Source: Leucobacter luti (GTDB lineage: Bacteria > Actinomycetota > Actinomycetes > Actinomycetales > Microbacteriaceae). From it: 64,000 nt of DNA. Positions 8,536-16,055 of this stretch are shown in pieces (the stretch's first letter is position 1; the number at the start of each line of letters is the position of its first letter). A model generated the notes under the pieces. It saw only the letters and a program-made list of their open reading frames with translations. It ran no database searches and was not told where the DNA came from. Made by a program: the position numbers and the translations under genes. Where the stretch lies: NCBI RefSeq assembly GCF_004217175.1, contig NZ_SHKI01000003.1:100984-164983 (forward strand), read 5' to 3'.

Positions 8536-9324
8536 ATGGCGGAGGATCGCCGCGGCGTGCTGTACCCCGGGCGTCTGCCCGAGTTTCACCGGATCGCGCC
8601 GCCGCCCGAACTCGCCCGCGCGGTGCGCTGGTTCTGGATCCCCGAGTGGGACCTCCCGCCCGGCACCACCTCGCGGCAGGAGGTGCTCGCGTTCCCCGCG
8701 TGCAACCTGGTCGTGGAGCCCGACGGGGTGACGCTGGTGGGGCCGCCGACGCGGCGCTCCGAGCGCGTGCTGCGCGGATCCGGCTGGGCGGTCGGGGCTC
8801 TGCTACTGCCCGCGGCGGTGCCGAGCCTGGCTCCCGAGCCCGCGCGGCTCAGGGACGCGGTTGCACCGCTCGACGAGCCGGCGCTCCTCGCTCGCGTGGC
8901 CGCGGCGATGCGGCACCCGACCGCCGCGGGGGCTGAGCGCCGCGCGGGTGCCGTCGCCGCGGTCGGCGCCTGGCTCGGCGCGCGCGTGCCCGAACCGGAC
9001 GCCGACGGCCAACTCGCAAACGAGCTCGCGGCGGCCCTCGCCGACCCGGCGGTCACGCGCGTCGATCAGCTGGCCCCGCGGCTCCACGCGTCGACGCGCA
9101 CCCTGCAGCGCACGGCCACCCGCTGCTTCGGGCTGTCGCTGCACGCGATGATCCGGCGCCGCCGACTTCAGGAGGGCGCCGAGCGGCTCCGGGAGCAGCC
9201 GGAACTCGGGATCGCGGCGCTCGCGGCGGAGCTCGGCTACGCGGATCACGCGCACTTCTCGACCGACTTCGCCGCGCTGCTCGGCGTCACCCCGAGCGAG
9301 TATCGCGCGAACGCGACGCGCTAG
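8536..9324 (+). CDS. AraC-family transcriptional regulator
   Basis: 262 residues. N-terminal ligand-like domain with PPPELARAVRWFW near residues 17-29, the pattern of AraC proteins carrying a DUF6597-type N-terminus. The C-terminal double helix-turn-helix runs over about residues 165-258: ARLHASTRTLQRTATRCFGL-type first helix pair and ELGYADHAHFSTDF, the classic second AraC motif, then GVTPSEYR. ATG follows GGGAGGGGAC. It is divergent from the VOC gene and may regulate it. The signal is unknown. Confidence 0.88.
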   Translation: MAEDRRGVLYPGRLPEFHRIAPPPELARAVRWFWIPEWDLPPGTTSRQEVLAFPACNLVVEPDGVTLVGPPTRRSERVLRGSGWAVGALLLPAAVPSLAPEPARLRDAVAPLDEPALLARVAAAMRHPTAAGAERRAGAVAAVGAWLGARVPEPDADGQLANELAAALADPAVTRVDQLAPRLHASTRTLQRTATRCFGLSLHAMIRRRRLQEGAERLREQPELGIAALAAELGYADHAHFSTDFAALLGVTPSEYRANATR

Positions 9325-9361
9325 CCGGCCCATCGCGACGCCTCCCGCCGCCCGCCCGCCG

Positions 9362-9395
9362 CGCAGATCCGACCCGCGAGCCCACAACCGACCCG
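9362..9395. repeat. Partial palindromic intergenic repeat (left half only)
   Basis: 34 bases matching the first 34 of the full 95-bp unit at 9663 with one substitution. It stops before the palindrome centre, so it looks like a truncated copy. Confidence 0.6.
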
Positions 9396-9454
9396 CCCGC
9401 GGCATGCCCCGCCGCCCCGCCGCTCCTGCTGCCCGCTGCTCCGCCGCCCCACCT

Positions 9455-9549
9455 CGCAGATCCGACCCGCTAGTTCACAACCGACCCGGTCCTGGGCGCT
9501 CCAGCCCTGAAGTACCGGGTCGGATCTGTCGAACCGGGTCGGATCTGCG
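9455..9549. repeat. 95-bp palindromic intergenic repeat, copy 2
   Basis: Outer arms 9455-9469 and 9535-9549 are perfect 15-bp complements (core GCAGATCCGACCCG). Inside lie a shorter ACCGACCCGG arm and a second inverted copy, so the right side holds a tandem pair of CCGGGTCGGATCTG separated by 5 bases. Differs from the copy at 9663 at only two positions (TT/CC within the left spacer). Sits in the convergent gap 9325-9883. Confidence 0.85.
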
Positions 9550-9560
9550 AGGTGGGGGGG

Positions 9561-9610
9561 CGGGCGGGGCCGGGCGGGGCCGGGCGGGGCCGGGCGGGGC
9601 CGGGCGGGGC
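9561..9610. repeat. Five perfect 10-bp G-rich tandem repeats
   Basis: The unit CGGGCGGGGC is repeated five times without change between the two 95-bp palindromic repeats. The G-runs on one strand could form a G-quadruplex (inference). The whole 9325-9883 gap is non-coding and made of such repeats. Confidence 0.85.
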
Positions 9611-9662
9611 GGACGGGCGGGGCTGGCTAGGGTAGGCGGCTCTGGGCTGCCACACGCCGCCC

Positions 9663-9757
9663 CGCAGATCCGACCCGCTAGCCCACAACCGACCCGGTCC
9701 TGGGCGCTCCAGCCCTGAAGTACCGGGTCGGATCTGTCGAACCGGGTCGGATCTGCG
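9663..9757. repeat. 95-bp palindromic intergenic repeat, copy 3
   Basis: Same unit as 9455-9549, in the same orientation, 208 bp downstream, 93 of 95 bases identical by eye. Two further single half-motifs (GGGCGGATCT) follow at about 9764-9798. Confidence 0.85.
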
Positions 9758-9883
9758 GTTCGGGGGGCGGATCTTTACGGCGGCGGGGGCGGATCTGCGC
9801 GGCGGCGCGGCGGCGCGCGGCGCCGCCGCGGGCGAGGGCGGGGCGCAGGGCGACGCGGAGGGCGGATCAGGCGGCGAGCGCGG

Positions 9884-10654
9884 TCACGGACGCGCCGGGC
9901 CCAGCGTCACGAGCTCTCCGCCCGCAGTGCGCAGCGTGAGGCGGAACCCCGAGGCTCCGGCGGCGTCCAGCTCCACCCGCGCGACCCCGTCGCCCAGGCC
10001 GAGCGTCGCCAGCTGCGCCGACACCGCGGCAACCGCCTCGGCGCTCGGCTCGAGCCGCACAAACGACACCAGCTCGACGCTCGGCACCACCGTCTCGCCG
10101 GGCTGCGGCGTCGCACCCCAGTCGATGAGGAACGGCAGCTCACACCGCCGGCCAGCCGGCCCGTCGCCCGAGACCGTGCCGAGGGTAAGCCGCCACTCGA
10201 GCAGCGCCCCGTCCGGGGTGCGACGCGACAGCGCGGAGACGTCGCCGAAGTCGACGCCCCGCTCGCGCGCCCGAGCGACCGCCGCCTCGATGCGCGGCGG
10301 GTGCACCGCGTACGCCTGGACCCGCGGCTCGGCCAGCCGGTCGATGCCGAACGTGGTCGGCAGCTCGAGCCCGGCCCGATCGGGATCCGGCCCGATCAGC
10401 TCGATGTACTGCGGGCCACGTGCGCCGGCGACCGTGAGCGCGACCAGCGCGTTCGCCGTGCCCGTTGGGTGCGCGCCGCCCGGCGCCGGGACAACGCCGG
10501 TGTGCGCGGTGAACCAGGCGCTCAGCGCGTCGAGGTGAGGCCCAGCGATCACCACATGGTCGAGCAGCGCCGGGATCGCGGCGGCAGCAGGCACCCCGGC
10601 AGCAGGCACCCCGGCGGCAGGTACCCCGGCGGCCGGATCCCCCGCGGCGGTCAC
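9884..10654 (-). CDS. VOC superfamily protein (glyoxalase-like domain type 3)
   Basis: 256 residues. After an N-terminal stretch of three AAGVP units, LLDHVVIAGPHLDALSAWF starts a long glyoxalase-like module: WF..HTGV, the IELIGPDP segment, then FLIDWG in the second half, which is characteristic of the long single-protein glyoxalase_3 type. Probable cytoplasmic metal-dependent or ligand-binding enzyme of unknown substrate. Start ATG overlaps the stop of the upstream CMD gene (ATGA), so it is the last gene of the ABC/CMD operon. The AAGVP repeat comes from a 15-bp tandem repeat at 10587-10631 and is unlikely to matter for the fold. Confidence 0.75.
   Translation of the reverse strand: MTAAGDPAAGVPAAGVPAAGVPAAAAIPALLDHVVIAGPHLDALSAWFTAHTGVVPAPGGAHPTGTANALVALTVAGARGPQYIELIGPDPDRAGLELPTTFGIDRLAEPRVQAYAVHPPRIEAAVARARERGVDFGDVSALSRRTPDGALLEWRLTLGTVSGDGPAGRRCELPFLIDWGATPQPGETVVPSVELVSFVRLEPSAEAVAAVSAQLATLGLGDGVARVELDAAGASGFRLTLRTAGGELVTLGPARP
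10587..10631. repeat. In-frame 15-bp tandem repeat at the VOC gene 5' end
   Basis: Three units of GCAGGCACCCCGGCA (one to two changes) encode AAGVP repeats at the very N-terminus of the VOC protein. Confidence 0.75.
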
Positions 10655-11979
10655 GCGCGCGCCCGTCGCGCCGGCACCTCCGGCTCGCCCAGCGAGAGCA
10701 TGAGGCGGTTTGCCCAGTTAAAGAACGCCGCCCCGCTGATCACGTCGACGATCTCGGCGTCCCCGAGGCCGACCTCGCGGAGCCGGACGATGTCTTCCTG
10801 CCCAAAGCGCAGCGGGGTGTCGGTGAGCGCCACCGAGGAGGCGACCACGGCGTTCCACACGGGATCGCCGAGATCTGCGCCGACGCCCGCGTCGAGCAGC
10901 CGCTGCACCGTCTCTGCGCGGCCGGACTCCCGCGTCGCTGCCGCCGAGTGCACCGACGCGCAGAACACGCAGCCGTTGTGCCGCGACGCCGCGGTTGCGG
11001 CGAGCTCGCGCTCAGCGCGGCCAATGCCGTCGGTGACGTTGAAGAAGATGTCGAGGTCGGTGAGCGTGCGCGCCTTGAGCGCGGCCGGATCGCGGGCGAG
11101 CAGCCGGAAGTACGGCATCTTCGCGCGCTCGGGCTGGATCAGCGCGTCGAGCTGCGTCGCCGTGAGCTCGGCCTCGGCGACCGGCGCGAGCCAGGGCACC
11201 CAGCCAAGCCCCTGCTGCGTGAAGCGATCCGGTCGCGCCAGCTCCGGATACGCGGTCACGAGATCGGGCAGATTCGCGGGCGCGGGATCAATGGCGGAAT
11301 CAAGCGCGGGATCGGGCACTTCGCCCGCGGCGTCGCTCGCCGGGGCGGCGGCCGACGCTGGCTTGAACGCGTCCGCCGACCCACCGAGCACGCGCAGGCC
11401 CCACGCGAGGCGCAGCTGGAAGGCGAGGAACGACACGAGCTGCGAGAGCGACACAATCGCGTCGGCACTCCAGCCGGCCGCGACGAGGGCCGCCAGCCAC
11501 TCCGGCCGTGCCTCGCGCGGCCGGAACACGAGCGCGTGCGCGTGCGCGAGGCCGGCGGCGAGGTGCGCACCGAGGCGTTCGGCCGCGTCGGCGTCGGGGC
11601 GCCACACAGCGGCGTGCGTGCCCTCGGACGCGAGATCCGGCTCACGGTACGCGCCCACGGGACCACGCCCGGCGCCCGCAGCGACGACGTCCGCCGCAGC
11701 GGCGGCGATCTGGGCGGCGAGCTGCGAATCCTCGTCTCCGAGCAGGTCGGCGTAGAACTCAGCGGCCTCCGGGAAGCCGTGCAGCTGCGCCACGAACGCG
11801 GCGATCGCGTAGCGCTCCGCGAGCGAGAAGTCGCCCGGCTGCTCGGGCTCGAGCAGGGCGGTGAAGCTGAGCTGCGCGTTCTCGCGGGCCTGCGTGCGCT
11901 GGGCGCGCACCGCGGCGAGCTCGCTGCTCGGCGTGATGCCCGCGAGCAGGTCAATGATGTCGGCGCTCTGGTCGCTCAT
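10651..11979 (-). CDS. Fused CMD-domain and alkylhydroperoxidase-like protein
   Basis: 442 residues. The N-terminal half (about residues 1-195) resembles the CMD-domain family named after Avi_7170: IIDLLAGITPSSELAAVRAQ, QARENAQLSFTALL, FSLAERYAIAAFVAQLHG. After a Pro/Ala/Asp-rich linker (about 200-235) the C-terminal half resembles the alkylhydroperoxidase-domain family of Avi_7169: GWVPWLAP, KMPYFRLLARDP, then HNGCVFCASVH, whose CxxC-H motif is the AhpD-type redox centre. The two are usually separate neighbouring genes; here they are one chain. Members travel with peptide-type ABC importers, as seen here. Proposed role: thiol-dependent peroxide or substrate chemistry linked to the imported compound. 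Function is otherwise unknown. Confidence 0.8.
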   Translation of the reverse strand: MSDQSADIIDLLAGITPSSELAAVRAQRTQARENAQLSFTALLEPEQPGDFSLAERYAIAAFVAQLHGFPEAAEFYADLLGDEDSQLAAQIAAAAADVVAAGAGRGPVGAYREPDLASEGTHAAVWRPDADAAERLGAHLAAGLAHAHALVFRPREARPEWLAALVAAGWSADAIVSLSQLVSFLAFQLRLAWGLRVLGGSADAFKPASAAAPASDAAGEVPDPALDSAIDPAPANLPDLVTAYPELARPDRFTQQGLGWVPWLAPVAEAELTATQLDALIQPERAKMPYFRLLARDPAALKARTLTDLDIFFNVTDGIGRAERELAATAASRHNGCVFCASVHSAAATRESGRAETVQRLLDAGVGADLGDPVWNAVVASSVALTDTPLRFGQEDIVRLREVGLGDAEIVDVISGAAFFNWANRLMLSLGEPEVPARRARA

Positions 11980-12080
11980 GTGGGTCTCCTTGGGGGTGGG
12001 GTGCGCGCAGGCCGCGAGCGGGCCGGCGCGTGAGTGCTGAGCGGATGCGACCGCTCGGAGTTCGGGACCGCGTCGCTCGG

Positions 12081-14009
12081 CTAGCCGAGCGCGGCCAGCG
12101 ACGCGCGGGGATCGGTCCGCCCGGCGGCGGGCTCCCCTGGGGATCCGGCCGCCCCGGCGAGCCCGGCCGGATCGGCCAAGCCATCGGCGCCAACCGAGTC
12201 AGCCGGATCAACCGGATCGGCAGGATCAGCCGGATCGGCAGGATCAGCCGGATCGGCAGGATCGGCAGGATCAGCCGGGTCAGCGGGATCGGCCGGGTCC
12301 GCCGACGGTGCCGCGCGGGCCCCCGCGCCGGCGGCCGCGCGCGCGGCGCCACCGGGGATCGCCGCGAGGAGCCGGCGCGTGTAGTCGTGCTGCGGGCGCT
12401 CGAACACCTGCTCGGCGGTGCCGATCTCGACCTGACGCCCGTGCTGCAGCACCGACACCGTGTCGGAGATCTGGCGCACCACGGCGAGGTCGTGCGAGAT
12501 GAAGACGTAGGTGAGGCCGAGCTCAGCCTGCAACCGCGCGAGCAGGCGGAGGATCTGGGCCTGCACGGTCACGTCGAGCGCGGAGACCGCCTCGTCGAAC
12601 ACCACGAGTTCTGGCTCGACGATGAGTGCGCGCGCGATCGCCACCCGCTGCCGTTGGCCGCCCGAGAGCTCCTGCGGCTTGCGCCGGCCCATCTCGGGGG
12701 CGAGCGCGACGAGTTCGAGCGCGTGCGCGATCCGGTCGGCGCGGTCCTCCTTGGTGCCGATGCCGAAGTTGCGCAGCGGCTCGCCCAGCGCGTCGGCGAT
12801 CGTCTGCCGGGGGTCGAGTGAGCCGTAGGGGTTCTGGTAGACGAGCTGGGTGCCGCGCCTGAACGCGCGGGCGGCCCGGCCCCGGCGCACCCCGCCCGCG
12901 GTGAGGTCGGTGTCGCCCACCCGGATCGTGCCGGCGGTGGGGGCCTGGAACCCGGCGATCGCGCGGCCGGTCGTGGTCTTGCCCGAGCCCGACTCGCCGA
13001 CCAGCGCGTGCGTGGTGCCGCGGGGCACGGTGAACGAGACGCCGTCAACGGCGACGAATGGCGCGGCCCGGCCCGCGACGCGGAACTCCTGCCGGAGGTC
13101 CGCGACGGTCACCAGCGGCGCACCGGCCACCAGCGGCGCACCGGCCACGGGGTCGTCGGCGGCACCACCAGCAGCAGGGCGTGGCGCGCGCTCGACCACG
13201 CGGGCGAGCGACGGCGCGTCTGCGAGCAACTCGCGGGCGTACTCTGACTCGGGTGCCGAGAGCACGCGCGCTGCCGGCCCCGATTCTTGCACCTCGCCGT
13301 GGCGCATCACCACGACGGTGTCGGCGCGATCCGCCGCGACCGCGAGGTCGTGCGTGATGAACAGCACGCCCATCCCGGTCTCGGCGCGCAGCCGGTCGAG
13401 GAGGTCGAGCACGGTCTGCTGGATCGTGACGTCGAGGGCGCTCGTGGGCTCGTCGGCGATGATGAGCTCGGGTTCGAGCGCGAGCGCGGCGGCGATCAGC
13501 ACGCGCTGTCGCATCCCGCCCGAGAGCTCGTGCGGGTACTGCTTGGCGCGGGTCTCGGGGTCGTCGATGCCGACGCGCTCAAGCAGCTCGAGCACGCGCG
13601 CGTCGACCGCCCGGCGGTCCTTCCACCCGTGGATGCGCAGCGCCTCGCCAACGCTCGCGCCGATCCGCGCGACCGGGTTGAGCGAGTTGCCCGGGTCCTG
13701 CGGGATGAGCCCGATCCGGCGCCCGCGCACCTGCCGCCAGCTGCGCTCCGAGAGCCCGGCGAGCCGGTCGGTGCCGTGCAGTTCGCTGTGGAGCGTGATC
13801 TCGCCGCCGGCGATCTGCCCGTTCGCGGCGAGCAGCCCGATCACCGCTTGCGCGACGGTGGTCTTCCCCGAGCCCGACTCGCCCACGAGGGCCGTGACCG
13901 ATCCCGCGGCAACGTCGAGCGACACCCCGCGCACGGCGTCGACGCGCCCGTGGTCGGTGCGGTAGGAGACGGCGAGGTCTCGGATGCTGAGCAGTGGTGT
14001 GGTGGTCAT
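12081..14009 (-). CDS. Peptide-type ABC transporter, tandem ATP-binding protein (DppD-DppF fusion)
   Basis: 642 residues with two ABC ATPase modules. Module 1 (about residues 5-260): Walker A ALVGESGSGKTT, signature LSGGMRQRV, Walker B LIIADEPTS. Module 2 (about 290-560): Walker A ALVGESGSGKTT, signature LSGGQRQRV, Walker B LVVFDEAVS. Both keep the H-loop (THDL, SHDL). It powers the importer formed by the two permeases encoded upstream. Start ATG 14009 overlaps the permease stop (ATGA); a longer open frame to 14279 is antisense to nothing and is ignored. The C-terminus is about 75 residues longer than usual and built from ten or so D-P-A triplets encoded by a 9-bp repeat. Confidence 0.9.
   Translation of the reverse strand: MTTTPLLSIRDLAVSYRTDHGRVDAVRGVSLDVAAGSVTALVGESGSGKTTVAQAVIGLLAANGQIAGGEITLHSELHGTDRLAGLSERSWRQVRGRRIGLIPQDPGNSLNPVARIGASVGEALRIHGWKDRRAVDARVLELLERVGIDDPETRAKQYPHELSGGMRQRVLIAAALALEPELIIADEPTSALDVTIQQTVLDLLDRLRAETGMGVLFITHDLAVAADRADTVVVMRHGEVQESGPAARVLSAPESEYARELLADAPSLARVVERAPRPAAGGAADDPVAGAPLVAGAPLVTVADLRQEFRVAGRAAPFVAVDGVSFTVPRGTTHALVGESGSGKTTTGRAIAGFQAPTAGTIRVGDTDLTAGGVRRGRAARAFRRGTQLVYQNPYGSLDPRQTIADALGEPLRNFGIGTKEDRADRIAHALELVALAPEMGRRKPQELSGGQRQRVAIARALIVEPELVVFDEAVSALDVTVQAQILRLLARLQAELGLTYVFISHDLAVVRQISDTVSVLQHGRQVEIGTAEQVFERPQHDYTRRLLAAIPGGAARAAAGAGARAAPSADPADPADPADPADPADPADPADPADPADPVDPADSVGADGLADPAGLAGAAGSPGEPAAGRTDPRASLAALG
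12200..12303. repeat. In-frame 9-bp minisatellite at the 3' end of the ABC ATPase gene
   Basis: About eleven degenerate copies of a GGATCGGCA-like 9-mer encode the (DPA)n tail of the ATPase. The period keeps the reading frame, so length variants would be tolerated. Confidence 0.75.
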
Positions 14010-14899
14010 GAGTCCTGGTCCCCTCCGCGGATCGCCTGGCTGAGTCGGTTGGTGGCGAGCACGATCGCGACGACCACGAGCCCGGGGAGCACCGTGAGCC
14101 ACCACGCGGTTGCCACGTAGTTGCGGCCCTCGGCGATGAGCAGACCCCACTCCGGGGTGGGCGGCGGCGCGCCGTAGCCGAGGAAGCCGAGGGTGGAGAT
14201 CTGCAGGATCGCCGAGCCGAGCTGCAGCGCGGCGAGCGCGATCACGGGGGTGAGCGAGTTCGGGAGGATGTGCCGCCACAGCACGCTGCCGAAGGTGCCG
14301 CCGGATCCGTATGCCGCCTCAACGTACTCGCTGACGCGCACGCTCACCACCTGCGAGCGGGCGAGCCGCGCGAAGACGGCGATGGACGTGACACCCACGG
14401 CGATCGCCGCGTTCGTGGTGCCGAATCCGAGCAGGATCACGATGCTGAGCGAGAGCAGCAGCGCCGGGATCGCGAGCAGCACGTCGACGAGCCGCATGAG
14501 CGCGTCGTCGAGCAGCCCGCCGACGGCGCCCGCGAGCACGCCGATCGTGGTGCCCACCACGAAGCCGACGAGCACCGCGACGAGAGCGGCAACGATCGAC
14601 TGCGAGGCACCGTAGATGACGCGCGCGTACAGGTCGCGACCGGTCGCGTCGGTGCCGAACCAGTGGGCGCCGCTCGGGGCTTGGAGGGCCGGGCCGACGC
14701 TCTCGGTGGGGCTCAGCGAGGTGAAGAGTCCGGGCGCGATCGCCCAGACGAGCGCGAGCAGGATCACGAGCGTCGGGAGCAGGAAGCGGGCGCGCAGCAG
14801 CGGGTGCCGCGGGCCCTGCGCACCCCGCGCGCGGCGCGTCTGCACCTCGGCGGTGCCGGGAGCGTCGGCAGAGCTCGGGCGGGTTCCGAGGAGCGTCAT
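14006..14899 (-). CDS. Peptide-type ABC transporter permease (DppC-like)
   Basis: 297 residues, about six membrane segments. The N-terminal region HWFGTDATGRDLYARVIYGA is the hallmark of the OppC/DppC subfamily, and the EAA loop is YVEAAYGSGGTFGSVLWRHI, which contacts the ATPase. Encoded between the other permease (ATGA overlap at 14896-14899) and the ATPase (ATGA overlap at 14006-14009). Works in the cytoplasmic membrane as half of the translocation pore. Confidence 0.92.
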   Translation of the reverse strand: MTLLGTRPSSADAPGTAEVQTRRARGAQGPRHPLLRARFLLPTLVILLALVWAIAPGLFTSLSPTESVGPALQAPSGAHWFGTDATGRDLYARVIYGASQSIVAALVAVLVGFVVGTTIGVLAGAVGGLLDDALMRLVDVLLAIPALLLSLSIVILLGFGTTNAAIAVGVTSIAVFARLARSQVVSVRVSEYVEAAYGSGGTFGSVLWRHILPNSLTPVIALAALQLGSAILQISTLGFLGYGAPPPTPEWGLLIAEGRNYVATAWWLTVLPGLVVVAIVLATNRLSQAIRGGDQDS

Positions 14900-15972
14900 C
14901 GTGAGTCTCCGTTCGTCGGGGTGGGGCGCGAAGCGGCGGGCGTCGCGGCGGCGGGCGTCGCGGCGGCGGGCGTCGCGGCGGCGGGCGTCGCAGCGGCAAG
15001 CTGATCCGGATCCCGCCGGGTGCGCTTCCCCCCGCCCGCGGCCCGCGCCTGCGTGCGCAGCCGCGCGTCGAGCACCGGGTAGAGGAGGTCGACGATGAGG
15101 TTGATCACCACGAACGTGACCGTTGTGATGACCACGATCGCGAGCAGCACCGGGGTGTCGCGGTTCTCCACCGACTGCGCGGTGAGCTGCCCCAGCCCGG
15201 CGCGCGCGAACACGGTCTCAGTGATCACGGCGCCGCCCACCAGCTCACCAAAGAGCAGGCCGGCCATCGTGAGCGTGGGCAGCAGCGCGTTGCGCGCCAC
15301 GTCGCGCCAGAGCAGCCACGAGGTGCTCGCGCCGCGGGCACGCACCACCGTGACGAACGGCTGGGCGCGCACCTCGTCGATCGAGCGCATGAGCACCTGG
15401 GCGAGCGGGGCGGCGATCGGTATCGCGATCGTGATCACTGGCAGAATCAGGGATTCCGGCCCGGTCGCGCCGATCGCGGGCACGAGGCCCAGCTGGAACG
15501 AGAACACCTGGATCAGGATGATTCCGATCCAGAACACGGGGAGCGAGACGAAGAACGGCGGCAGGTTGCGGAAGAGGCGACGCAGCCACGAGGCGCCGCC
15601 GTAGGTCGCGGTGAACGCGATCGTGACCGCGAGGAACACGGCGAGCGCGAGGCCCAGCACCGCGAGCAGCAGCGTGCTCGGCAGCGCCGTGGCGATGAGC
15701 GTGGAGACCGCCGCGCCGCTGTAGACCGAGTAGCCGAGGTCGCCGCGCAGGAACGCGCCGGCCTGTTCAAGGTAGCGCTCGATGAACGAGCGATCGGCCC
15801 CGTACGTCTGACGGATCTCGTCGAGCTGCTGCGGGGTGAGCCCCAGGTCGGGGTTGCCGTAGCGCGCCGCCACCGCGTCTCCGGGGAGCGCTCCGAGCAG
15901 CACGTACACCGCGGTATAGGCGAGCGCGAGCACCAGCAGCGCCTGCAACACGCGCCTCACGACGTACCTCAT
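14896..15972 (-). CDS. Peptide-type ABC transporter permease (DppB-like)
   Basis: 358 residues. Typical OppB/DppB features: MRYVVRRVLQALLVL start, LPGDAV after the first membrane segment, GDLGYSVYSG, the EAA-like loop VVRARGASTSWLLWRDV, and a final GELVGGAVITETVFARAGLG block. ATG 15972 is chosen since it starts the canonical sequence and has AGGAAGGA upstream; an upstream GTG at 16008 would add 12 odd residues. The last 40 residues are unusual: AATPA repeats encoded by a 15-bp tandem repeat (14933-14992), beyond the normal end of the family. Confidence 0.9.
   Translation of the reverse strand: MRYVVRRVLQALLVLALAYTAVYVLLGALPGDAVAARYGNPDLGLTPQQLDEIRQTYGADRSFIERYLEQAGAFLRGDLGYSVYSGAAVSTLIATALPSTLLLAVLGLALAVFLAVTIAFTATYGGASWLRRLFRNLPPFFVSLPVFWIGIILIQVFSFQLGLVPAIGATGPESLILPVITIAIPIAAPLAQVLMRSIDEVRAQPFVTVVRARGASTSWLLWRDVARNALLPTLTMAGLLFGELVGGAVITETVFARAGLGQLTAQSVENRDTPVLLAIVVITTVTFVVINLIVDLLYPVLDARLRTQARAAGGGKRTRRDPDQLAAATPAAATPAAATPAAATPAASRPTPTNGDSR
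14933..14992. repeat. In-frame 15-bp tandem repeat at the 3' end of the permease gene
   Basis: Four units of GCGGCGGGCGTCGCG, essentially perfect, encode the (AATPA)n tail of the DppB-like permease. Confidence 0.85.
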
Positions 15973-16014
15973 CTGTGCGGATCCTTCCTCGGGGTGTGGG
16001 GTGCGCAACCGGCT

Positions 16015-16049
16015 GCGCGGGGTGACGCCGAGTCGGCGTCACCCCGCGC
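16015..16049 (-). terminator. Intercistronic hairpin after the substrate-binding protein gene
   Basis: Perfect 16-bp stem (16015-16030 with 16034-16049) with a 3-nt loop, just past the stop of the solute-binding gene and before the first permease. Such hairpins commonly raise binding-protein mRNA over permease mRNA by 3' protection or partial termination (established for several ABC operons; inferred here). Confidence 0.65.
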
Positions 16050-16055
16050 GATCGG

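Noticed and set aside
9404..9718. ORFs of 72-104 codons in the repeat-filled gap
   Set aside because: They translate the palindromic and G-rich repeats themselves; no start signals.
7777..9757. CRISPR array in the repeat region
   Set aside because: Repeats are palindromic, irregularly spaced and few, with no unique spacers of constant length and no cas genes.
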